A stretch of DNA of 64,000 nt from the NCBI GenBank assembly GCA_001184405.1, contig LFMX01000004.1, positions 62,001 to 126,000 on the forward strand, given 5' to 3'. Position numbers and translations under genes: made by a program. The DNA comes from Candidatus Burkholderia humilis (lineage in GTDB: Bacteria; Pseudomonadota; Gammaproteobacteria; Burkholderiales; Burkholderiaceae). The notes below the pieces were generated by a model that did no database searches, was not told the DNA's origin, and was given only the letters and a program-made list of their open reading frames with translations. How positions within the stretch are numbered: the first letter of the stretch is position 1; each line of letters begins with the position of its first letter. This document shows, piece by piece, positions 30,306 through 39,369 of this stretch.

Positions 30306-30320
30306 ATCGCTGCCGATTTG

Positions 30321-30330
30321 ATTAACGTTT
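30321..30330. promoter_or_regulatory. ATTAACGTTT motif upstream of the dehydrogenase gene
   Basis: ATTAACGTTT lies 9 nt before ATG 30340. The same ten bases recur at about 31417-31426 in the next intergenic region, partly inside an inverted repeat. A shared operator is possible; two copies are weak evidence. Confidence 0.3.
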
Positions 30331-30339
30331 AAAATAGAT

Positions 30340-31305
30340 ATGATGAAACCAGCTATTGCCATTGTGGGTTGCGGCCGCATGGGTCTCGTCCGAGCTCAAG
30401 CTTTAAAGTGTGTGAGCCATCGTGTCCGATATGTCTTTGACGTAGACAGCAATCGGGCATCTCAGGTCGCTGGCATCCACAACAGTAGGGCGGTCGCCTC
30501 GCTTGCCGAAATGAACTGGTCCGAACTGGACGTGGTGTTCGTGTGCACTCCACCCAGCGACAGGGCGGCTATGGAAATCGCCACTCGACTGGATAAGCAT
30601 GTTTTCGTCGAGAAGCCCATACACCTTTCCGCCCGACACAGCTTGTCGCTGCTCGGCATGACGTTACCCCACGATCGCATATTCGCGGTAGGCTACATGA
30701 ATCGCTATCGTTCTCCAATCGAGGAAGTTAGAACGCGTATCGAAGGCATACAGATCCTCGGCTTCCAAGCCCACTGGATCTGCAAACCTTACATGGCACC
30801 CTGGTGGACTGACCCTGCCCAATCGGGCGGTCCCCTCAATGAGCAGGCCACGCACATTGTCGACCTGATCCGATATCTGCTTGGTGAGGTCAATCAAGTG
30901 ACTGCCATACAAGGAATGAGCGACCCAAGCACTGTCTCGATCATGTTGCGTATGCAATCTGGTTGCATAGGTACTTTTGTTTATTCATGTTCGGCGAGGG
31001 AGAAGGATATTGGGCTGCGCTTGTTCACACAGAACACGCCGATTGTTCTGAGCGGGTGGGATTTCTGCTTGTCCGATGCTCCTTGGCAGAAATCCACCAT
31101 TCAACGTCAATCCAGCGAGGATGTTTTTCTGAGCGAGACCAAAAGCTTTCTCGAGGCCGTTGAGTCGGGTAACGTGCAGGCTATTCGATCTCCATTTGCC
31201 GATGCTTTCAAGACCCAAGTGGTAGTCGATTGCATACGGAATTCATTGCGCTTGGGCAAGTGCGTGGCGGTCGATGCCTACAGGGAACAACTTGACGCCC
31301 CATGA
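30340..31305 (+). CDS. Gfo/Idh/MocA-family NAD(P)-dependent oxidoreductase
   Basis: The intact 321-residue protein has AIAIVGCGRMGLVRAQALK (dinucleotide GxGxxG) and VVFVCTPPSDRAAM. The family Lys lies in HVFVEKPIHLS, and the catalytic region is GGPLNEQATHIVDLIRYLLG (Asp/His). These enzymes oxidise ring hydroxyls of inositols, sugars and cyclitols. Here it could make the keto-cyclitol for the aminotransferase. It is separated from the GH4-like remnant by about 35 nt. ATG 30340 and 30343 are both possible starts. Confidence 0.9.
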   Translation: MMKPAIAIVGCGRMGLVRAQALKCVSHRVRYVFDVDSNRASQVAGIHNSRAVASLAEMNWSELDVVFVCTPPSDRAAMEIATRLDKHVFVEKPIHLSARHSLSLLGMTLPHDRIFAVGYMNRYRSPIEEVRTRIEGIQILGFQAHWICKPYMAPWWTDPAQSGGPLNEQATHIVDLIRYLLGEVNQVTAIQGMSDPSTVSIMLRMQSGCIGTFVYSCSAREKDIGLRLFTQNTPIVLSGWDFCLSDAPWQKSTIQRQSSEDVFLSETKSFLEAVESGNVQAIRSPFADAFKTQVVVDCIRNSLRLGKCVAVDAYREQLDAP

Positions 31306-31599
31306 ACTCTATCCGCTCGACTCAAGACGCAGCGAGCCGGTAGGCAGGAATATCGGTTAGCGGGGCACCATCAACGTCGCGACCATTTTCGTCACTGCAG
31401 CAGTATCCAAATTTACATTAACGTTTGGATACAGATATTACATGTGGAATAGCCATCTTGACATAGCAGCTTGGACCTAGCGCCACCTCTCGTGTCCGAA
31501 AGTGAGTACGCTCACAAACGCTTGGTCTCTGGTACGGGGTAAAAATCCCACTATCATGCTCTGCGGTCTGGGTGCGATTACATTGGACGGAGCAGTGAG
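31306..31599. promoter_or_regulatory. Intergenic region with a 9-bp inverted repeat
   Basis: 294 bp without a gene. The arms GTATCCAAA (31403-31411) and TTTGGATAC (31424-31432) form a perfect inverted repeat with a 12-nt spacer that contains ATTAACG. It looks like a repressor operator for the following HAD/cupin unit. Confidence 0.4.
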
Positions 31600-32190
31600 A
31601 TGGAATCAGTCAGGGTCGTCTTCTTCGATTTCGGCAACACTTTGATGAATTTCGACTATGGTACCGTGGCGAAGCTTTATGGCATGAATCAGACACACTT
31701 GACCAAGCACGCACCGGCACGCTGGAAACAGATCAACAGCGAATTGGCTGAGGTGGGAGCAGCACGACCCTCACAACTTGGTGTACGCTGAGACTGAACG
31801 TGCGGGCGTTGAGGCGGTGATCATGGCAGCGATGCCTTCTCCTTGTGAAACTGCTCGAACGACGAAACACGCCAAGCAGTCGAGGCTCTTCGCAGTCAAG
31901 GGGTGCGGGTCCGGGTCGGGGTTATTTCTACCGCGCACGGACCGGTTCAAAAGCTACTCGACCGTCACGGCTGGATGGAAGTGTTCGAAGTGGTCATTGA
32001 CTCAGCGGTGGTTGGGGCGCAGAAGTCTGACCCTCGCATATTTGAGATGGCGCTCATGGGGGCGGGGATTTGGCTGAACCATGGACACGCGCCACAGCTC
32101 AGAAACTCGACTGTCATTTACTGGCGTATGGTACACATCGAACACCGCACATGCGGGATACAAGAAAGTTCTCATGTCTTGCGCACTCGC
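31600..32190 (+). pseudogene. HAD-superfamily phosphatase, frameshifted
   Basis: The start MESVRVVFFDFGNTLMNFDY carries HAD motif I (DFGNT). Frame changes near 31770 and 31880 precede motif II (VGVISTAHGPVQKLL) and the motif III Lys (VVGAQKSDPRIFEMAL). The motif IV acidic pair appears lost (TGVWYTSNTAHAG where GDxYxxD is expected). A HAD phosphatase is needed in phosphorylated-cyclitol pathways to release the final product. This copy looks dead. Confidence 0.75.
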
Positions 32191-32213
32191 TAACCATGGG
32201 GACCTCGGCTGTA

Positions 32214-32285
32214 ATCACATAGATCTCGTTGCGTTGGAAACCAATACTGTGGTATTGGTTTCCAACGCAACGAGATCTATGTGAT
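32214..32285. repeat. Perfect 34-bp palindrome with 4-nt loop
   Basis: Arms 32214-32247 and 32252-32285 are exact reverse complements around TGTG. The right arm is the 5' part of the surviving cupin reading frame. The left arm has no coding sense and looks like a fold-back copy that replaced the cupin gene's 5' end. Confidence 0.92.
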
Positions 32286-32452
32286 GGTGGAAGGGCCGGG
32301 CGAAATGACGAGAAGATGAAGCTGTGCTTGTCACCGCGGGAGACGTGGTGGTCAATCCTGCCGATGGTATGCATGGCCTCGTCAATGTGGAAAAAAGCGT
32401 GCTGAAACTCGTTGTAATCGATGTGCCAGTAGCAAATGACTCTACGTCGTAA
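32252..32452 (+). pseudogene. Cupin-domain fragment
   Basis: The residues NEIYVMVEGPGEMT, then after a frame change near 32310 VTAGDVVVNPADGMHGLVN and VLKLVVIDVPVAND with stop at 32450-32452, form the two cupin motifs of a small metal-binding beta-barrel. The first part of the gene is missing upstream of the palindrome. Cupins often act as isomerases or epimerases, or bind sugars, and the position suggests it belonged to the cyclitol cluster. Confidence 0.6.
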
Positions 32453-32537
32453 GTTCATGCTGGACGAGCCTCCCTCTTCTCGCTCATTTGGAAATGCGAC
32501 GGTATCATTAGTTACTGACGTGTGTACCAAATAGTAC

Positions 32538-32800
32538 GTGATGCGTTATACGAGCATGAAGAGAAAAAACGATGCCCGAAAGTTGGATGGAGCCATGCGG
32601 GCGCACGTGAGGAAAATGGTCGTGCAAGCGGTGCTCGGCGGGATGGCGCAGACTGCGACGGCGAACATCTACGGTGTCAGCCTGCGGGCGGTGAGCAAAT
32701 TGGATGAAGCTGTCGCGGGAAGGCGGGTAGAGAGCGTTGAAGCCTGGCAAGCGCGGCCGCCAACCGGGAAGTGGTCGGCTGAAAGTGATAGGTCTTTAGC
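32538..32800 (+). mobile_element. IS630-family transposase N-terminal fragment
   Basis: KRKNDARKLDGAMRAHVRKM followed by ANIYGVSLRAVSKL is the helix-turn-helix N-terminus of an IS630-type transposase. The catalytic domain is absent. Confidence 0.65.
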
Positions 32801-32849
32801 GAAGTCGCCTGCGGTACTTGCGGTACAGTACCCGGCCCTGATCGTCAGT

Positions 32850-33510
32850 CACCGCAACGACTGAGGCGGCTCGAAGAAGGGCTCGGCTTCCTGCTGCTGG
32901 AAAGAACTCCCAGTAGGAGCAGCTTTCGATGCGAGGCGCAACGTTCCTCGAACATGCCAGCGAACTCCTGGAGGTGCGCGACCGCGCGCTCGCAGTATCC
33001 GGCTGGTGTCCGGCAACGCCTGACCATCGGCATCAGCGACCATGTTGCGGGGCCGGAATTGCCTGCATTGATCGCCCGCATGAACGCACAAGACCCGCAG
33101 CCACTGATCGAAATCCGCATTGGCTCGTTGGGTGACCTGCTCCGATGCTTTGACTTTGCGGACGCAGCAATAGGACGGTTCTGGCGGAAAAGAAGTTCTG
33201 CTGGTTCGCGGTGGCAGCAACGCACGGGCGAGCCTTTGCCCCTTGCCACGCTTGCTGAGCCCTGTGGTGTGCGAGCGAGTGATGGCCGGGCAACTCCTCA
33301 ATGCGGCAGCGGTGCCCTAAACGGAAGTTTTTGTCGGAGGATGCGCATCGCGGCTGTCGCGGTGGCGGTCATGGTCGAGCTGGGCATTGCTGCATTGGCA
33401 ACTGTCATTTGGCACGGTCAACGTGGGGGCTAAGCTCCGGCTCCCCGAGTTGCCGCGCTATCGGCTGCCCTCAGGTGCGTCGGTTAGCCAATACTCGCTC
33501 GCGCTGCTGT
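32850..33510 (+). pseudogene. LysR-family regulator remnant
   Basis: Pieces of a LysR protein appear in changing frames: RRLEEGLGFLLLERTPS (end of the DNA-binding domain), ATFLEHASELLEVRDRALAVSG, and QRLTIGISDHVAGPELPALI at about 33015-33070 (effector domain). DLLRCFDFADAAIGRFWR and a short C-terminal tail near 33430-33510 follow. The N-terminal helix-turn-helix is mostly missing. It is non-functional and its former target is unknown. Confidence 0.65.
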
Positions 33511-33587
33511 AGCATGAAACGTGCAGATTTTTCACGAACCTCGGCCTCCCCAACCACCCGACCCATTCGCCCTTAGGGCAACGCTTT

Positions 33588-33925
33588 TCAAGTTTCTGCA
33601 TCGTCTTGGTCCTCGTTGTCGGCCGGTGGCCACTGCTGCGCGCCGTGAAGCAAGCGGATTATCTCTATGGTCTCGGCATCTCGGTCGATCGAATAGACCA
33701 CGATATACGAGGCACGCGCAATCACCAGCTCGCGCGTGCCTTATAAGCGCCTGCGCCGGCCAATCTCGGGATGCTGTATCAGAGGGTGTCGGCCTGATGC
33801 TCGATTGCTTCATCAACATCGAGCGCGGCGGCGGGGCTGTCCTCCGTGATGTAGTCCATGATCGCGGTACGATCGTCGTATGCCTGCGGGTCCAGATGAG
33901 CCTCAACCGTTGTTCCGCTGCACAT
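33588..33925 (-). pseudogene. ParE/RelE-type toxin, frameshifted
   Basis: On the minus strand DPQAYDDRTAIMDYITEDSP, then HPEIGRRRRL, a TAA near 33755, then GTRELVIARASYIVVYSIDR and IEIIRLLHGAQQWPP form the full ParE/RelE fold, ending at 33588. The stop and a frame change break it. Such toxins poison gyrase or ribosomes and stabilise plasmids or islands. The candidate antitoxin gene is immediately upstream on the same strand. Confidence 0.75.
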
Positions 33926-34354
33926 TGGCGATGCGCTTTTACGCAGCGCCGCACAGCGAGCCGCAAAGTCGGCCTTGACCTGTTCGTTGGGGATACGTGG
34001 GCGCGGGTCATCAAGCCCCTGCTGTACCTGCGCACGAAATGCGGCAGCCTCATGCGCGGCCTTCAATGTGGCCGAACGATCGGGCCGGGTCGTGCGCTCG
34101 ATCGACTCCGGGTCAAAATCCGCGGCGTCGACTTCAAAACGGCTGATACCCATGTCGCGCAGAAAACCGACAAGCGTTTCGAGCTTGCGAAACACCCGCA
34201 CGTCGCCGCGCTTGGCCGACAGGAAACGCTCCGTAAGACCATAGCGGGCCGCGATCGTCCAGCCGTTGCCGTGGCCCACAACATGCGCCGAGCGCACTGC
34301 GCCGGCTTCAACGAGCTGCGAAAGGATCTTTTGATCAATGGTTTCGGTTGCCAT
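33926..34354 (-). CDS. Probable antitoxin partner of the ParE-like gene
   Basis: The start MATETIDQKILSQLVEAGAV is followed by GWTIAARYGLTERFLSAKRG (helix-turn-helix-like) and MGISRFEVDAADFDPESIER. The reading frame then runs on into the toxin without a stop, so the native end is unclear (about 33926). Location directly upstream of a ParE-like gene and a DNA-binding-like segment suggest an antitoxin/autoregulator of the long type found on plasmids and integrative elements. Confidence 0.5.
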
Positions 34355-34355
34355 G

Positions 34356-34646
34356 TCAGTTGCTCTCCACCAGTTCGGGACGCCAGCCGCGCACCACTGC
34401 CTCAAACTGCGGGCCGTAACCCAGCGTATCGGGATAACTGTTCGCCCGGGTTGCGAGCCGGAACACCACGCACATATCCTCGGCGATGTCCTCGTCCACG
34501 CCCCAGCCGGTCGTGAGGTCGTACCTGCCGCGCTCGCTGGGGTTCCACCAAGCGAGCAGAAAGTCTGCGACGCACCGGCTCTGGCCGGTGTCACCCTGCG
34601 CGTGTTTCAGCAGGTTTTCGAAAGCCTGACGTTCGGCAGGCGTCAT
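34356..34646 (-). CDS. DUF7673-like small protein of integrative elements
   Basis: From MTPAERQAFENLLKHAQGDT through SRCVADFLLAWWNPSERGRY to YGPQFEAVVRGWRPELV, the protein of about 96 residues matches a family found beside toxin-antitoxin genes on conjugative elements of Proteobacteria. Its function is unknown. It is intact, just upstream of the antitoxin gene and probably co-transcribed. I place the start at ATG 34646, though the frame is open to 34682. Confidence 0.55.
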   Translation of the reverse strand: MTPAERQAFENLLKHAQGDTGQSRCVADFLLAWWNPSERGRYDLTTGWGVDEDIAEDMCVVFRLATRANSYPDTLGYGPQFEAVVRGWRPELVESN

Positions 34647-34762
34647 CTGGATTCGCTCCGTAGAACCAACTCGCATTGGCAATGGTTTGGCTCAGTGACT
34701 ATTATGGTAGCCGCTTCCGAATTATTGTAAAGTGGGATTTAGGTTAATTTTTATCGAGACGC

Positions 34763-35108
34763 CTATTGAACATAAGACCAGTACGATGTTGCCTTATACC
34801 CCTTCAACAATCCTGCTACTCCAAGGATTAGCGAGCCCGAGCAAACGCTGGTGACGTACTTTGCGCAGCTGCCTCTGTCGGCCATGAACGCAAGCATGTC
34901 GTGTGCGGCAGCGCTCGTGCCATCCGTGCCACCTGGCGTAAAGAGTACGGTCAAGTCGCGCGGACGCGTATCGAAAGTTGCATTCGGTACGATCATAACT
35001 CCGGCATCGCTGGTCACTGGTTCGAGCGTTTTCGATACTAGGTGAAATCTTCGCGCCCATTAGCGAGCCGAACATGGATTGTGGCCCAATCAGATCCATC
35101 ACGGTCAT
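34763..35108 (-). pseudogene. DJ-1/PfpI-family (isonitrile hydratase-like) fragment
   Basis: MTVMDLIGPQSMFGSLMGAK lies in one frame. After a frame change near 35040 come DAGVMIVPNATFDT, LTVLFTPGGTDGTSAAAHDM and the nucleophile elbow VTSVCSGSLILGVAGLL (Cys). The C-terminal third is missing after SYWSY at about 34765. An enzyme like isonitrile hydratase (InhA) or a GATase1-like regulator is likely. It is flanked by IS debris. Confidence 0.7.
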
Positions 35109-35144
35109 TCGGGATACGTCAGCATGGCAATTTTCTCGTCGCCC

Positions 35145-35792
35145 TCACAATGGACCGTGAAACACGCCAGCAATTACGCTTTGGGGGCCTGCCAAGGCGT
35201 TGCATTGCGCATCATGGCGTTGAGCTGTGTGAGCAACTTGCGCATGCCGGCGACGAACACGACCTTGGTCTTTTTGCCGTTTGCATGCAGCCGATCGCAA
35301 AAGGCCTTGATCTCGGGATTGCCACGTTGAGCGGCAACGCAGACCATATAAAGGGCGCGCCGCACGGTACTGCGTCTGTTTGCCGCCATCGGCATAGAAA
35401 GGGGCCAGCCCTACGAGCGAGGCGATCTCGCGCCGACCGAGCGTGCCCAGTTCAGGCAGAAAGGCGATGATCACTGCAGCTGTTCCTCCTCCGATGCCGG
35501 GCATGGAACGCAGCAAGCTCTCGGTTTTATGCCAGAGTTCGTTGGCGTTCGTGAAGGCGTCGATATCGCGATCGGCGTCCTTGATGCGCTGCTTGAGATA
35601 CTGGATGTGATCGTCGATGCTTGGCCACGAGGATTTATGAGCGCGCTTGCGGCGATTTTGCTCGCCGGTGAGTATGTCTGTGGCGCGACAATCTGGATGA
35701 GAGACGCGCGACAAACAAGATGAGAATGTCGCGGCGAGGTTCACGATGCCGATGTTGATTGACGCTGGCACGTGTCGTATGACGCGCGTCAA
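35145..35792 (-). mobile_element. IS110-family transposase C-terminal fragment
   Basis: The minus strand encodes the transposase_20 domain: SLLRSMPGIGGGTAAVIIAF, ELGTLGRREIASLVGLAPFY, then after a frame change KAFCDRLHANGKKTKVVFVA and RKLLTQLNAMMRN. The N-terminal DEDD catalytic domain is absent. It differs from the IS110 fragment at 47.3 kb. Confidence 0.8.
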
Positions 35793-35794
35793 TC

Positions 35795-36048
35795 GTAAGC
35801 GCGAATTTCAATGCACTTGAAACTGTCGAGTCTTCAGGATTGAAGATAGTTAGAACGTAAGCGCGCGATTTCGCACACCTAGCTTCTGTTGTTGAGAAGG
35901 CTCACGATTGCATCCGCAATCCATGACAGAAGATGACCTGAGCTTTTTGCCGCTGCGTGTGACGCGTGTTGGCGTCGGAGGCAAGCGAAGCTTTGACCCG
36001 GTAGACAAGCGACGGCTGGTTGAAGCCTGTTTGTGCCCTGGGGCCTGA
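35795..36048 (+). mobile_element. IS66 left-end fragment with the start of TnpA
   Basis: The IS66-type end GTAAGCGCGAATTTC begins at 35795. The TnpA start MTEDDLSFLPLRVTRVGVGG continues to KRRLVEACL (35923-36033), and is then cut at the palindromic repeat that begins at 36049. Confidence 0.65.
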
Positions 36049-36297
36049 GCTAAGAAGCTTTAACAGAATGACTTTTGAAGTTATCGCCAGCAGATGATGC
36101 AGCAGGCGAGCTTGAGGAAAGCTTCGTGAATGAAGGCTAGGCGCTCGAAGCGGATGCGCAGCCGCCGGAAGTTACTTCCGGCGGCTGCGCATCCGCTTCG
36201 AGCGCCTAGCCTTCATTCACGAAGCTTTCCTCAAGCTCGCCTGCTGCATCATCTGCTGGCGATAACTTCAAAAGTCATTCTGTTAAAGCTTCTTAGC
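36049..36297. repeat. 249-bp perfect palindrome: two head-to-head copies of an IS5-type 3' end
   Basis: Arms 36049-36172 and 36174-36297 (124 bp each) are exact reverse complements around one T. Each arm encodes the same transposase C-terminus (FRRLRIRFERLAFIHEAF, then KLACCIICWR and stop) and the terminal sequence ending CTTCTTAGC. Single copies lie at 46563-46686 and 53122-53244. The left arm replaces whatever preceded it, and the right arm cuts the 36298-36602 gene. Confidence 0.93.
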
Positions 36298-36602
36298 GAA
36301 CGCAGCCTTATTTATGCGTCGACGGCAAGTTCGACGAGGTATCGCAAATCGCTTTGCCTAAAGCGATGCATGTCGTCGAAATACTCGACGATCTCGATGT
36401 GTCGAATGCGTTTTTTGCTTACACTGCGCGCTATCTTTTCGATCCGCAAACGAACGTCATTCGAACCACACGTTCACTCGAAGCCCATTTCGGCAAGCAG
36501 GTTTGCATGCCACAGGATTTCTTAGCGGCGTTGCCCACGCTCAAGAAAATAGAGCGCGATTCGCAAGCGCAAATCATCGTCAAGCCTTTAGCGAAGCGCT
36601 AA
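36298..36602 (+). pseudogene. 3' fragment of an unrecognised gene
   Basis: In-frame coding runs from the palindrome edge (RTQPYLCVDGKFDEVSQIAL) through VEILDDLDVSNAFFAYTARY and KQVCMPQDFLAALPTLKKIE to a stop at 36600-36602. The 5' part is lost. I do not recognise a family. Its codon use is like that of the peptide-export genes that follow. It is convergent with the caspase/FGE gene, 5 nt apart. Confidence 0.45.
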
Positions 36603-36607
36603 GAAAA

Positions 36608-38381
36608 TCATTGTTCGTCGCGCACGACTCTAAAGCCGTTTTGCGATTGCCGCACGCTCGAACTGTATTTGAAGTGCGTCGCCGATTGCATATATGCCGA
36701 GTCTTCGCGCCATGATCCGCCGCGTATGACGCGTACGGAACATGAAGCGTCGTCCCATGTGCGGCCATCAGCGGGCGTGCCTTTATACGAGCTATGCCAG
36801 CAGTCGGCGACCCATTCCCACACGCTGCCGTTCATGTCGTAAAGACCATACGGATCGCCGCAATCCTTGCAATCGGCCATACCTTTTTTGAATTGATCGC
36901 CCCACCAGTACGTGCTTTGCGTGCCGCCGCGCGCGGCGTATTCCCATTCGGCTTCCGTCGGCAAACGATACGGCTTGCCGCCGAGCTTCGACAGCCATTT
37001 GACGTAGACCTGTGCGTCGTCCCAACTGACGTTGCGCATGGGCGAATTGGCGGGCAGCGCGCTCGTCGATTCGCCATCGGGAGAAATGCGCGTGCATGCG
37101 CCTGCATTGACACAGGCGTTCCATTGCTCGACGGTCACTTCGTATTTGCCGATGGCAAACGGATGCGCAAGCGTCACGCGATGCGGCGGCTTTTCGGCGG
37201 GATCGTCGTTGTTGCTGCCCATCGTGAACGCGCCGGGTGTGATCGGGATCAATACGGGGCACGACGGGCAGTCTTTGATTTCGTTGCCTGCGGTTTTGGT
37301 TGCTGCGGTTGCTGGAAGCGGGTTGGCGACTTGACAGGCGTAACGGGCGTAACGGGTGCCGATGCGACGACCGGCTTTGTGGGGGCAGCGGGAGGCGCAG
37401 ATGTCGCAGGCTTAGCGGCCGCCGTTGCACGCAAACGCTCGATTCGCGCTTTAGCGAGCATCGCAAAGCGTCCGTTCGGATACGCCTTTAGATACACTTC
37501 GTAATCGCTTGGATACGTGCTGTCCTTGATCGAATCCCAGAACGTCAGTTCATATTGCTCATTGCTGTCCTTAGGAAGAATGCCGCGCGTTCTAACGGCG
37601 AATTCTTCCGATATGTCCGCAATTTTAGGTTTCGCGGTGTTTTCGCCAAGTAAGACGTCTTGATCGAGCGTGGATGCTATCCAAGGCCGCTGAGAAGAGT
37701 GCGTCAAAGCCACGGCGGCGTCTTCAAACGAATGCGTCGTCGGGTCAACAGAAAGCGCGTTTAGCAATGCGGCTGTATAACGGCCGTTCTGTCCGCCTTC
37801 AATCGCTTCTTCGCCAGATGCTGCTGCATAAGCGACCAAGGTTCGCGGCGGCAGATCGGGCGTAGGAAAAGATGAATTGCCAAAGGGACCGTCAAGGCAC
37901 ATATCCAGTACGACGATATTCGCGCCTTCCTTGCGCCCAAGCGCCATCCTTTGGACAATTTCCTTAAGCTCGATGCTTTTATTGATCAGCGTCACGGGCT
38001 TGTCATTTCGTGCATCGACGGACATGAGCCGCGCATCGCGTGACCCGCGAAATAGACGAGTGCGGTATCGCGTGGGCCGAGTTGCGCGGCGAAGGCATCG
38101 ATGGTATGACGCATGTCCGCTTCGCTTAGATTCGTGCGGTGCGTGACATCGAAACCCAAGGAGGCAAGCGCGGCGCTTATGTCATTGGCATCGCGCGAAG
38201 CACCGGGCAGTGGATGTGCGCCGTACTCCGTATTACCTATCACCAGCGCGCGCCGATGGGTATCTTCCTGTGCAACGATCGATGTTGCCGGTTTCGTGAG
38301 CTGTAACGCACCGCTTGCCGCGTGCGCAGCGCCGATCGTCACGAACATGCCTGCGATAAGAAGTATTCGCCACATATTCAC
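36608..38381 (-). pseudogene. Caspase-like peptidase fused to an FGE-sulfatase-type domain, frameshifted
   Basis: A signal-like start (LLIAGMFVTIGAAHA) leads into a peptidase C14 domain: RRALVIGNTEYGAHPLPGA, the catalytic His in TALVYFAGHA, then after a frame change near 38040 the catalytic Cys in NIVVLDMCLDGPFGN. A Pro/Ala-rich linker (37300-37450) leads, after a frame change near 37250, into a formylglycine-generating-enzyme-like domain: [50 protein letters not shown] and [11 protein letters not shown]. Caspase-FGE fusions are known bacterial signalling or effector proteins. Two frame breaks probably inactivate it. It is transcribed away from the DUF4399 gene. Confidence 0.82.
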
Positions 38382-38672
38382 ACCCTATGCATAGTGCTTT
38401 GAGTGGGCGGCAGGTGACGCTTTGCTCTGTCGCTTGCCAATGCTGCATGGCGAGGTCCACGCCGGTTTTTCGCACGATGATGCGCCTGCCAGGCGTCGTG
38501 CGATTGCAGCACAAACAACAATATCACGCTGTGGCGCGTGGATTTAATCCCTCTAAAGGAGGTACGCGAGAAGGGGAATGCACGCGCGCCCTGACGCACA
38601 TATCTTTTCTAAACGTTCCGTCCTAATCTAAAGACCTGACCATCAGGCTCATCACCGTGAGGCATGCACAAC

Positions 38673-39094
38673 ATGCTGAGAAGAACCGTGCTTGGGGCGC
38701 TGGCATCGCTTGCCGCATTGATCGCCGATTCCTCGTTTTCAGCCGCGCCGCCAAATGCCGAGGCGTACATCATCTGGCCGCCCGACGGCTCCGTGCTTTC
38801 GGGTGGCAAGCTATGGGTGCGCATGGGCTTGCGCAACATGAGCGTGTGTCCGAAGAGGGCATCGATATGCCGAACGTCGGCCATCATCACTTGCTGATCG
38901 ATACGGACTTGCCGCCGATGGATAAGGAAATTCCCTCGGACCGCAATTATCTGCATTTCGGTGCGGGCGAAACCGAAACGATGATCGAACTGCCGCCGGG
39001 AAAGCACACGCTCCAACTCCTGATGGGCGACGACAAGCATGTCCCGCACGATCCGCCCGTCTATTCGAAGAAGATCACGATCTACGTCAAATAA
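38673..39094 (+). pseudogene. DUF4399 periplasmic protein, one frameshift
   Basis: The signal peptide LRRTVLGALASLAALIADSS precedes AYIIWPPDGSVLSGGKLWVR. After a frame change near 38855 follow NVGHHHLLIDTDLPP, DRNYLHFGAGETET and HTLQLLMGDDKHVPH to the stop at 39094, the typical DUF4399 domain (residues about 60-140). Its function is unknown; His-rich segments suggest metal binding. ATG 38673, 10 nt after GTGAGG, fits better than ATG 38664. Confidence 0.8.
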
Positions 39095-39369
39095 GTTTTT
39101 GCGCTGTGTGCAGCGCTTCGTTCAGCCATCTTTAAAGGCTGACGCTTGAGCACGCACGTGCATTTCAAGTGATGTCGGTGAACGGCCAACACATGGAATG
39201 CGAAGTGTCTGAATCAGCCCGTCACTAAGATTGCACGGTAATTTCAAGACCAAGTCGCTTAAGCCTTATGTTTATTGACTCTCAAGAGAAAACGGTCTTG
39301 CCTAAGTGCTCATGGCACAACCTGTGCATTGATTGGATCAAGCAGACAACACCATTCAAGGAGACGCAA

